Positions 1 to 9,725 of a DNA stretch of 64,000 nt are shown in pieces. The notes under the pieces were generated by a model that worked only from the letters and a program-made list of their open reading frames with translations, was not told the origin of the DNA and searched no databases. Source of the stretch: Dactylis glomerata. Lineage: Eukaryota; Streptophyta; Magnoliopsida; Poales; Poaceae. The position numbers and the translations under genes are program-made. Each line of letters begins with the position of its first letter. The first letter of the stretch is position 1. The DNA lies in contig QXEO01000340.1 of NCBI GenBank assembly GCA_007115705.1, positions 1,194,990 to 1,258,989 on the forward strand, in the 5' to 3' direction.

Positions 1-1
1 C

Positions 2-637
2 CGTGATAGCAAATTTGGAGGTTTTACTGAATTTGTACTTGCCCATCGGCGTGTGGGTACGCAGGTGGCTGGTTGGTGGCGTGAAGAACGGTGCGCAAAG
101 GGCATCACACTAGAAACATCTCGTTGGGAGGTTTTTAAGCAATTTCTGCGTACTCGATTTTTGGACAAGACCGTGGAATCAGACAAGGCGGTTGTTCCAA
201 TGGTACAAGCCAAAGTTGATGGAGATGACACACCATTGAGAGGTATGAGTATTCAGCTTCACAAATTGGCTACTGGTGATAAGGCGGTGGTACGGAATCA
301 GCGATGGAGCCTGTTTCAGACACAGTGCACCATCAAGGAGAAAGCGTGCAAACTGATCATTGACAGTGGTAGCTACTGTAATGGCATCAGTGGGGCTGTG
401 GTGGCATCATTGGGGTTGTCTACATGGCGTATTCCTGAACCTAAGCATGTTGAGTGGTTGAATAGCTGCGGTGTGCTAAAGGTTACTCATAAGGTACGTG
501 TGCCATTTACAGTTGATGATTATGTTGATGAGGTGGAGTGCGATGTGTTGCCATTGGAGGTGTGTGGAGTGTTACTTGGACGTCCATGGCAATATGATCA
601 CAATGATTATGTTGATGATTATGTTGATTCTTTTTGA
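2..637 (+). pseudogene. Ty3/gypsy gag-protease fragment
   Basis: The reading frame is open from the left edge of the window to a stop at 635-637, so its true start lies outside. The C-terminal half is a retropepsin-like domain: an active-site-like segment IIDSGSYCNGIS (catalytic D-S-G) followed about 65 residues later by LLGRPWQYD, the usual second conserved motif of plant gypsy proteases. The N-terminal part (WWREERCAKG, then KQFLRTRFLD) resembles the end of a gag domain. The frame stops soon after the protease, where RT, RNase H and integrase should follow. The downstream sequence is LTR-like and oriented the other way, so this is a truncated remnant. The acidic D/Y/V-rich tail after the protease is probably read-through into unrelated sequence. 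Confidence 0.75.
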
Positions 638-639
638 GA

Positions 640-1330
640 TCCGAACGAGGGAATTGAAGACAAAAAAAAAACAAAAAGACACCGGATCCGATCGGTCAAG
701 GATCGCCAGATCCGATCGCTGCAAAGCAAAAAAAAAGCAGCGACGGGCTGCAACGATCGCTCCGCGGCGCCTCAGATAAGGATCAAGCCGGTGATCCTTG
801 AGTTTTGTCCCGATCTTTCACAGCGAGTCAACCAGATAGAAATCTTCCAACAACGCAATGAACGTCACCTGAAGAAGAGGAACGAATCCAGCAAGCAACG
901 TGATGAAGATCACCACGCCTCAAACCACAGCTCGATAATCCTTGATGATGCAAGAACCCTCGCAGCAATCTTTATTAGATATAACACGGCAGCGCCGTTT
1001 CCCCGGAGGGATGATACACGGTGGAGCACACGATAGTTTTAGACTAAACAACTGAACTCCCCTAAACCCTAACCTGCTGGCCTCCTTATATAGATGGCCA
1101 GAAAACTGTTGGGCTTGGACAGGCCCAAACCCAAAACACACAATAAAACCTAGGTGGCCCACAACTAGACCTAGCTACGAAATAACATAGGCATGAATAT
1201 AAATTGCTGACACAACCTTAGACTAATTATTACATATCATAGGTCGTCCTGGCGTGCCAATATGCAACGAGCTTCCCTCATCTTGGTGGAGTCCTGAAAT
1301 TGGGCTTCACCTCCTCCGTCGTGCCCATAT
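640..1330 (-). mobile_element. LTR-like block, unclassified
   Basis: On the minus strand this block has a promoter-like layout: a TATA motif CTATATAAGG (plus 1084-1093), downstream G/C-rich leader sequence, and a run of GATC-rich sequence with A/T tracts near 661-740. There is no coding frame. It looks like an LTR or 5' leader in the orientation opposite to the protease fragment at 2-637. Its ends could not be placed and no TSD was found. It appears to have replaced the 5' portion of the LTR that resumes at about 1333. Confidence 0.35.
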
Positions 1331-1332
1331 CA

Positions 1333-1442
1333 ATTAAACCTTGGTTTCTTAACTGAGGAAAAACAAGCTGCTATACTCATCACACCTTCCTCTTGGGGTT
1401 CCCAATTGGCCGATTATTTACTTCATTAAATTGGTAGCATCA
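1333..1442 (+). repeat. 5' LTR remnant (3' end only)
   Basis: This aligns to 6870-6979, the last 110 bp of the 3' LTR, differing by a handful of transitions, and ends in GGTAGCATCA just before the PBS. The first roughly 1.5 kb of this LTR is missing and is replaced by the LTR-like block to its left. Confidence 0.85.
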
Positions 1443-1453
1443 AGCTTCTTTTC

Positions 1454-1471
1454 TGGCGCCGTTGCCGGGGA
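1454..1471 (+). other. Primer binding site (tRNA-Asp type)
   Basis: TGGCGCCGTTGCCGGGGA lies 11 bp after the end of the 5' LTR. This is the PBS typical of Athila-lineage gypsy elements. Confidence 0.85.
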
Positions 1472-1583
1472 GGTAAGGTAAAAGGTACTCGCATCCTCCT
1501 GTATGAGTGCTCGGAGTTATTTCCTTTAGATTCTGCAATTACATCTTTTTCTTTCTTGTTTTTATTTTCACTAGTTAGGCTTA

Positions 1584-2432
1584 ATGGAAAACAAAGAGTT
1601 CTGTAGTCTTTTTCCTGAGATTAGATATGAAGTGTTTGAAGAGAAAATTGAAAAACCTTTGGAGCTTAATTTGCATGCTAATAGTGATGTTAGTATGAAT
1701 GCTTTGAACACCGTTATTGCTAATGCTATAGAAAAGTCTAAGCTTGGGGAAGCTGGTTTTGTTAAGCATGATATTTTTAGTTCCCCAGCTTTAGTGGAGA
1801 AAATTTGCTCTGATGATATTTTATCTCCCATATGTGATGTTCCTTCTTATGATGATATGTTTGAAGAATATGCTTTGCGAAACAGTTGTTCTCTAGCTTG
1901 TGATGATACTAAACCTCTAGTTTATGATGGTTATGATGATGAGTATAATATTTTCAGTTCACCTACTTTTGAGGAGAAAATTAGTTATGATTACAATATG
2001 CCTCCTATTTATGATGATTATGGTGATGAGAATAATTATTCTATTGAATCTGCTCCTATTACTATTGTTCCTGTGGTGAGTATTAATTCTTTTATGCATG
2101 TGGCTCATGATAGGGATGCTTTATGTGATAATTATATTGTTAGTTCTATTCATGATGCTACTGAAAGTTATTATGAGAGAGGGAAACATGGTTTGATGGA
2201 TCTCAACAATATTGAGTTTCCCCTCTTTATGTTGCATTTCTTGAAGTTGTACTTGTTTTGCCTTCCTATGCTTTTTGCTTTGCGCTTTTATGACTTGTCT
2301 CTTTACAAGACTATTTTTCATAGGAAGTGGGTTAGGTTTAAATGTGTTTCATATTTGCTTTTTGATGCTCTCTATTGCTTTAAGTTCCTATATGGCGCCT
2401 TTGCCTCAAGCTCTTATATGGCGCCCACATGA
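1584..2432 (+). CDS. Internal ORF of the non-autonomous LTR element
   Basis: A 282-residue ORF begins at ATG 1584, the first ATG after the leader. It is acidic and rich in D, Y and I, with several copies of a YDDYDDE-like motif and two copies of an (I/D)FSSP(A/T) motif followed by E(E/K)I. The C-terminal 80 residues are hydrophobic with two or three possible membrane segments (around FLKLYLFCLPMLFALRFYDL). I recognise this as the recurrent ORF of Sabrina/WHAM-like elements. It resembles neither gag nor pol and its function is unknown. It is the only substantial ORF between PBS and PPT and is uninterrupted in this copy. Confidence 0.65.
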   Translation: MENKEFCSLFPEIRYEVFEEKIEKPLELNLHANSDVSMNALNTVIANAIEKSKLGEAGFVKHDIFSSPALVEKICSDDILSPICDVPSYDDMFEEYALRNSCSLACDDTKPLVYDGYDDEYNIFSSPTFEEKISYDYNMPPIYDDYGDENNYSIESAPITIVPVVSINSFMHVAHDRDALCDNYIVSSIHDATESYYERGKHGLMDLNNIEFPLFMLHFLKLYLFCLPMLFALRFYDLSLYKTIFHRKWVRFKCVSYLLFDALYCFKFLYGAFASSSYMAPT

Positions 2433-5354
2433 GCATCTTTGCAAATTACCGCGCCTAGCTCAAAGGCGTTAAAGAAAAGCACTCTTGGGAGATAACCCAA
2501 TGTTTTATTTCCAGTACTTTTTCTTTTATTTGAGTCTTGGAAGTCATTACTACTGTAATGACCGCTCCTTATCCTTTTTATTTTGTTTTTGTGCCAAGAG
2601 AAGCCTCTAATTCGAGTGAGGTAAATATTTGGGGATGTTGCTATCCTAAAACTGTTTTCGGTGCTGCACCGTAAAAATTCGTATAAATTCTCTGTATATC
2701 TTTTGGACCTACGATTTCTTGTGCATATTCCCCAGGTTATATCCAAACTTTCGTTAGTTGAACACTTTTTGATTTGAGCAACAGAAAACCCCTCAAAAAT
2801 TCGACCTTTGTCAGCTGTTCTGTTCTAACAGATTTCTGCCACTATTTGTGTTTGCCGCTTTATCGCTTTCTTTTGAGTTCTTTTGATCATGGAACTTTTG
2901 GGGAAGTTGCTACAGTAGTATTTGCTATATATGTGGTGGTTTTGAGTTGAAACCTGAAGCAAAAAGAGGTTGATTATATGTTATGCTACACTAATGTTGC
3001 TAATAGAATTGTGTTTAGTTTTGTATGAAGGAAGTTTTCAAGTGTAGAGATTGGAGAATGATGAGATCAGTTGAAGAATGGACAAAAGCTCAAGCTTGGG
3101 GATGCCCATGCATCACCCCAATAAATATCCAAGAAGTACAAGCGTCAAAGCTTGGGGATGCCCCCGAGGCACCCCTTCTTCATCGGCAAAAATCAGGTCA
3201 CCTTTCAAGACACTATATTTTTATTGCTTCATGCACTATATGTTTTTCTTGGAGCGTCAGTTGTTTTAATTTTCTTAGTTAGTTTAGTTTTGTTTGCTGC
3301 AATAAATGGTTGGACCCCAACAAATTTCCTTTGGAGGAGATATACTCGTTTTCATTTGCCAAGAACACTCCGGTTTTCATTCTTACAATTTCACCGGGTG
3401 TTCTTCTTTTTCCGCTACTGCTTTTGGTTTTTATTTTCGCCTTGATTTGCATTCAGACCTTGTCATATATTTTCATCAAGGTGTATTTTTGCCTCTGATC
3501 TTTATTGGTTTTCATCAAAAGAGGTGTTTATAAAAATTTCAAATGGTGTTGGAAAAGATAAAAAGCTTTATGCAAAATAGTGGTACAAGAAGGAGCTTCT
3601 GTAGACTGCGGCTTAGGCTTTTTCATGTCATGCTTGATGTCTTTTTGATAGTATGATTAGTAGTTTTGCTGTAGCATGACTTGTCTCAAATAACTGAGAT
3701 TGCTTAATGAGCCTTTGAAAAAATCATGCGTTGTTTTTATTGTTTGGAAGCATTATTTTGGTTTTCTCCTTGATGCTTTATTTGGGTTGACTTGGCGCAT
3801 GCTCACACATGTTAGACTCTTACAAAATCGCCAATAGCCTCTATGATCATTTAGTTTTTGACTTTTGATGCCATCTTATGCTTCTTTTAATGTCGCTTTG
3901 TCGCTTTGCATGATTATGGCCATTATTGCTCTCTTAGTTGGTCGCTCCCAGTCTTTTGCTAGCCCTCGCCTTGTACTGAGTATGATCTCTACTCGTGCAA
4001 CCAAATCCTAAAAGCCAAAGTTTTCCAAAGTGTCCACCATACAAACCTACTAGCAATTTGCTATTCCAAGTAAATTTGACTTGCTTTTATTTTCTCTTCA
4101 AATTAAACTCTTACAAGTGTTATGCGAAATTCGGTCAGTAAAGCTCTCACGAACCGGAAGGCACACTTTACTTTTTCCTGTTCTTAAAAATTTGACATTG
4201 TGGTCTCTTATGTTGAGTTGTTATGCTTGCAAGTTATAAGTTGGAGACTAGCCCAGCCATGCGGTCATGGGCAAGCTTTCAACATTGCACTTCTTATTTG
4301 AGTTGATATCGTGATATTTTGTTTATGGATGCCCGCGGTGTGAAATGAATTGGGAATCTTATGGGGATCATGGAGTTTGTATATGTTTTAGAGAAACGCC
4401 GGGCCGCTAATCTAAGCCATGCATAATTCATGGTGGAAATTTGCAGCATACCCATGGTGAACATTCGACGACGCATCTCACAATAAAAAGCTAAACAAAT
4501 GGCAAATAAAAGAGATGTCGAGGTGTTCATTGTCTGCTTGTCCTGTCATTTTGATGTGGGCTTGTTCCATGTCATCGGGAACGGAGGTACCCCATTGGCG
4601 GTTCTCAATGATATGCATATATTTACAATGACAAGAGCCTTGCTTGGGACTCTAAGTAAAGTAGCATGAGGTTTGGGTACTCGTATTCACAGGACACGAG
4701 GCTTTCAACTTATGATTTGTCAAGCATATGCATCATAATTGTTCTCGCATTAACTTTAACCATTCAAGATGCTTATGATGGGGGCAATGAGAGCTCAAAG
4801 CCGGTAAGTACCATAATTTTTGAAGGTTATAAAACTTGCAATCACTGCTTCCCTCTGCAAAGGGCCTTTCTTCTACTTTTATGTTGAGTCACCACCTTCT
4901 ATCTTTATGCACCATAAGAGAGCATAGTTGTCATTCTTAGTATAATGTGCACTGTCCCAAAGTTTTCATTGATTGATTCATATTGTTGGTTTCACTTGTT
5001 CTTAAATTATTTGTATCTAGTCGCCCTCTTAAACTTGAAGGTGTCCTATGCATTTATATTTTGCTCTCTTTGAAGGACAAGCTGAAAACCATTTGTATGT
5101 TTTTCCTTATGATTTGAACACACTTTTGACTTTCATTGTTTCATTTTCATGATCTTTTGTTTGTGTTCATTTGCATGTTTACAACATGGTTGCTAAGTTC
5201 ATATTGTCAAGATTATATCTTTCATGCCCATGTTTTAAGTTCTTATGATCCCAGCTCACAAATGCTTACATATATGATCAAGATTGTGTAGGTGCATGTC
5301 ACCTCAAAAATTATTCTTTTGTTATCACTTACCTACTCGAGGACGAGCAGGAGT
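2433..5354 (+). other. Non-coding internal region of the LTR element
   Basis: About 2.9 kb without a credible coding frame. It carries two internal copies (3092-3105 and 3148-3161) of the AAGCTTGGGGATGC motif that forms the true polypurine tract at 5356-5369. Otherwise it is T-rich sequence with only short ORFs. Confidence 0.6.
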
Positions 5355-5370
5355 TAAGCTTGGGGATGCT
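5355..5370 (+). other. Polypurine tract
   Basis: TAAGCTTGGGGATGCT lies directly against the 3' LTR start TGATACGTCT at 5371. It is expected to prime plus-strand DNA synthesis. Confidence 0.75.
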
Positions 5371-6979
5371 TGATACGTCTCCAACGTATCTATAATTTTT
5401 GATGCTCCATGCTTGTTTATACACCATTTGCCTACTGTTTCGTTACACTTCGTGGCACTTTTATGCATTTTCCGGAACTAACCTACTAAAAAGTTGCCAC
5501 AGTGCCAGTTCCCTGTTTTCTGCTGTTTTTGTGTTTCAGAAGTGATACACAGGAAATATTCTCGGAATTGGACGAAACAAGTTCCTGAAGTCTTATTTTG
5601 TCCGGGAGCCTCCAGAGATCCGAAGAGGAGTAGGAGAGGGGCCACATGCCATGCTCACACCAGGCTGGCGCAGCCCAGGCCCTGGCCGCGCCGCCATGGT
5701 GTGAGGAGGCCTGGGGCCACCTATAAAGACCCCCCGACAGGAAAAACCTAAGTACCCGATCAATTTTCCAGAACACATCGCGATCCGCCGCTGCCGTCGA
5801 CCCGAAGATCGGGAGGGTCCAGAAGCTCTTCCCGGCACCCTGCCGGAGAGGGGAATCGTCACCGGAGGTCTTCTTCATCGCCATGCTTGCCTCCGGAGTG
5901 ATGAGTGAGTATTCTACCTTGAACTATGGGTCCATAGCAGTAGCTAGATGGTTGTCTTTTCCACCATGTGCTTCATGTTTAGATCTCATGAGCTGCCCTA
6001 CATGATTGAGATCACCGTTATGTAATTCTACATGTTTGGTTTGTTGGGATCCGATGAATATTGGTGTTATGATTGAGTTGCTATACTGAAATATATCTTA
6101 TGTTATCTCTATGTTGTTTATGATCTTGCATGCTCTCCGTTGTTAGTAGCTATCTTGGCCGAGTAGTTGCTAGTGACTCCAAGAGGGGGTATTTATGCTC
6201 GATAGTGGGTTCATGCCTCTATTTAACCTGGGGGAGTGACAGAAACCTCTAAGGTTGTAGATGTGCTGTTGCTACTAGGGAGAAAACAACATTCATATGC
6301 TCAAGGGCATATGCTTTGTTTACATTACACACTTTGCTTAATGCAATTATCTGTTGTTTGTAACTTAATACTCATGGGGTGTTCAGACGATATCCCCGTG
6401 AGTGGATTATTAGTCATAGATGCAGTTGGATGGCGGTCTATGTATTTTGTTGTAATGCCCAGAGTAAATCTCATAGTGATCTTCTTGACATATCACGTTT
6501 ATCTTTATTCTATCAATTGCCCAACTGTAATTTGTTTACCCAGCATGTGTTATTTTATCTTATGGAGAGACACCACTAGTGAACTGTGGACCCCGGTCCT
6601 ATTTCCATCATATTGCTATCACCTGTTTACTTTACTCGCATACTCTACTGTTTTCCACTCGATACGCTCATACCTTTGTTTCAAGCAAACCGGTGAGATT
6701 GACAACCTCATCGCAAGTTGGGAGCAAAGTAATTGGTTGTGTTGTGTGCAGGTTTCGCGTTGCAGCTAGCAAGCAAAGCTTGGACGAGGCGCCATATATA
6801 AATTGTCCGAAGCTGTCGCAAACTAGCAAGCATCACCTTCAGTCGCATTGTCCGCTCTTCTCCTGAACGATTAAACCTTGGTTTCTTAACTGAGGGAAAA
6901 CAAGCTGCTATACTCATCACACCTTCCTCTTGGGGTTCCCAACTGGCCGGTTATTTACTTCATCAAATCGGTAGCATCA
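5371..6979 (+). repeat. 3' LTR of the Athila-like element
   Basis: A 1,609-bp LTR begins TGATACGTCTCC and ends GGTAGCATCA (TG...CA). Its last 110 bp match the 5' LTR remnant, and its region from about 5836 onward matches the partial LTR that follows at 6980. Confidence 0.85.
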
Positions 6980-8131
6980 CTCGGCACCCTGCCGGAGAGA
7001 GGAATCACCGCCGGATGCCTTCTTCATCACCATGCCTGCCTCCAGAGTGATGCGTGAGTAGTCTTCCTTGGACTACGGGTCCATAGCAGTAGCTAGATGG
7101 ATGTCTTCTCCTCCATGTGCTTCATATTTAGATCTTGTGAGCTGCCTATCATGATCAAGATCATCGTTATGTAACTCTACATGTTGTGTTTGTTGGGATC
7201 CGATGAATATTAGTACTTTGTCAAGTTGATTTATTGATTTATCATCTCTATGCTATCTCTATGTTGTTTATGATCTTACATGCTCTCCGTTGCTAGTAGA
7301 TATCTTGGCCGAGTAGATGCTAGTGACTCTAAGAGGGAGTATGTATGCTCGATAGTGGGTTCATGCCTCTGGTAATTTGGGAGAGTGACAACAACCTTTA
7401 AAGTTGTAGATGTGCTGTTGCTACTAGGAAGAAAACAACAATCTTGTGTTCAAGGACATTTGTATTGTTTACATTACACACTTTGCTTAAGGCGATAATC
7501 TGTTGCTTGCAACTTAATACCCAACGGTTGTTCGAATGATATCCGGTGGGTGGATTATTAGTCATAAATGCAGTTGGATTACGGTCTATGTATTATGTTG
7601 TAATGCCTAAGTGAATCTCATAGTGATCCTCATGACATTTGTATGCTTGATTTATTCTATCAATTGCCCAACTGTAATTTGTTTACCAAGCATGTTATTT
7701 ATCTTATGGAGAGACACCTCTAGTGAACTATGGACCCCGGTCCATTCTTTTACATTGTAATTACCGTTTACCTTTTACTTGCATTATTTACATTCTCACA
7801 AACTACTATCTTTTACCACACGATACGTTTAATCCTTTGTTTATAGTAAACCGGTGAGATTGACAATCTCACTGTAAGTTGGGGCAAAATACTTGGTTGT
7901 GTTATGTACAGGTTCCACGTTGCTGCTAGTGCAAAGCTACGCCCCATATGAGGCACCATATATAAATTGTCTCGAGCTGTCGTGAAGTTAGCGAGCATCA
8001 ACCTTCGGAAGTTGGTTCTTTCTCCTACTGGTTTGATAAACCTTGGTTTCTTATTGAGGGAAGACTTGCTGCTGTACTCATCATACCTTCCTCTTGAGGT
8101 TCCCAACTGGGCGGTCATCTACACGCCATCA
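6980..8131 (+). repeat. Second, partial and older LTR
   Basis: This starts CTCGGCACCCTGCCGG, matching the interior of the first LTR from about 5836, and runs colinearly to a match of its end near 8131. Divergence is clearly higher than between the two LTR ends of the main element (several differences per 60 bp). The first 460 bp of LTR are absent. The simplest reading is that the element at 1333-6979 inserted into an LTR of an older relative whose left part was later deleted. Confidence 0.75.
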
Positions 8132-8409
8132 GGGGGGTATGAGTTTGGCTCCATGCATGTGCATGCACATGTGTGTTTTTCTTTAGATCATTTCTTTGAT
8201 ACAAATGTCACATGTCCTTTTTTGGCGATACAAATGACATGTCTTTTTTTACATGAACGGACACGGCGGCACATGCATTTTAAGAGATGTTAATGGCATC
8301 ACGTTACATCACATGACAATATCGAATGTGTAGCTACCACCAGAGGTAGTAAATTCGAGTAACATAATAATGGTGAAAGTTCGAAATATGTATACGCCAC
8401 CTAAATAGG
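8132..8409. other. Spacer, no gene seen
   Basis: Short intergenic stretch between the partial LTR and the hAT element. No coding frame, RNA gene or repeat was recognised. Confidence 0.5.
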
Positions 8410-8417
8410 GACCGAGG

Positions 8418-9512
8418 CAGGGGCGGGCCCACTTCAATTCATAGGTATTCAGTTGAATACCCAAATATTTTGGCAAAATTTTGGTATTCGAATGTTCTAT
8501 ACGTTATATATAATATATATGACCACTGAAATTCCTTTGAGTAACATGAATTAGTATCTAGCTTGACTGGCTTGAATTGGACTAAACAAATTGTTACAAC
8601 CTTTAGGTCCTGGGTTCAAATCCCTCTTCTCTACTTTTTCTTATTTCCCAGGATAGTTGTTTATTTGTTATTGGAACGGGCACATAGTGTTTCCTGTACT
8701 TTCTCCATTGCTGAAAATTTATATGAAAATACATATTTAATACTCTTATCTTGGTATATTAATAAGCTCCTCAAGCACAATTATCCTTCATTGTGTATGT
8801 TTGACAAGCAAACATGAGGGTACATTCGATCATTGTTCACACTACAATACCTTTTATTCAAATCCCACTTCTCTACTTTTTCTTATTTCCCAGGATAGTT
8901 TTTTATTCGTTATTGGAATGGGCACATAGTGTTTCTTGTACTTTCTCCATTGCTGAAAAATACGAAGATACATATTTAATACTCTTATCTTGGTATATTA
9001 ATAAGCTCCTCAAGCACAATTATCATTCATTGTGTATGTTTGTCAAGCAAATATGAGAGTACATACGATCATTATTCACACTATAATACCTTTTATTCAA
9101 ATCCCACTTCTCTACTTTTTCTTATTTCCCAGGATAGTTTTTTATTTGTTATTGGAACAGGCACATAGTGTTTCTTGTACTTTCTCCATTGCTGAAAATT
9201 TATACGAAGATACATATTTAATACTCTTATCTTGGTATATTAATAAGCTCCTCAAGCACAATTATCCTTCATTGTGTATGTTTGTCAAGCAAATATGCGA
9301 GTACATACGATCATTGTTCACACTACAATACCTTTTATAACTTCCTTATATACACTATGTTTATCATCATTTTGAGTACCCACTCTCCAAACTTTAAGAT
9401 ATACTATGTCAACAACAACTAATATGAAACAGGGAGAGTAACAATTTATAAACCACCTCATATTTTGAATTAACTTTGAATACCCGTTGTCAAAATTCTG
9501 CGCCCGCCCCTG
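8418..9512. mobile_element. Non-autonomous hAT-type element
   Basis: The left terminus CAGGGGCGGGCCCA and right terminus GCCCGCCCCTG are inverted repeats of the hAT type. They are flanked by 8-bp direct repeats GACCGAGG (8410-8417) and GACAGAGG (9513-9520), 7 of 8 identical; 8 bp is the hAT TSD length. Subterminal TATTC/GAATAC motifs are shared in inverted orientation. The 1,095-bp interior has no transposase and consists mainly of three tandem repeats of about 240 bp. Confidence 0.8.
8615..9338 (+). repeat. Three tandem ~240-bp repeats inside the hAT
   Basis: Units are 8615-8856 (242 bp), 8857-9095 (239 bp) and 9096-9338 (243 bp), and are highly similar. Each keeps an open frame containing IPLLYFFLFPRIV and later LILLSWYINKLLKHN, but there is no start signal or known domain. 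Just before and into unit 1 lies GGTTCAAATCCC (8613-8624), close to a Pol III B-box; it is degenerate in units 2 and 3. Confidence 0.85.
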
Positions 9513-9725
9513 GACAGAGGGAGTAGCTAGCTAGGTTCTTTTTAAACAGGTTTAGCTAGATTTCCTAGTTCTCTTCTACCCTCGCTAATCTTTTTCAAGG
9601 ATACGTCATGGACAGACGTATCGGTTTCAAGAAGAAGGGCCAAGAGGCCGAATTACAGCGCCGTCGACACAGACGTCGGTGGCGCAACTCCACGCTGCAC
9701 AAGGGCAGCAACAGAACACACGCAA

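Larger units (their letters stand above)
1333..6979 (+). mobile_element. Non-autonomous Athila-like LTR retrotransposon
   Basis: The element contains a 5' LTR remnant (1333-1442), a tRNA-Asp-type primer binding site (1454-1471), a 282-codon ORF (1584-2432), about 2.9 kb of non-coding internal sequence, a polypurine tract ending at 5370, and a full 3' LTR (5371-6979). No protease, RT, RNase H or integrase is visible in any frame, so it would depend on enzymes supplied in trans. The LTR start TGATACGTCTCC and the PBS are those I associate with the Sabrina/WHAM-type Athila elements of Triticeae; the family name is from recognition only. The two LTR ends differ at about five transitions over 110 bp, so it is not recent. 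Confidence 0.8.
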
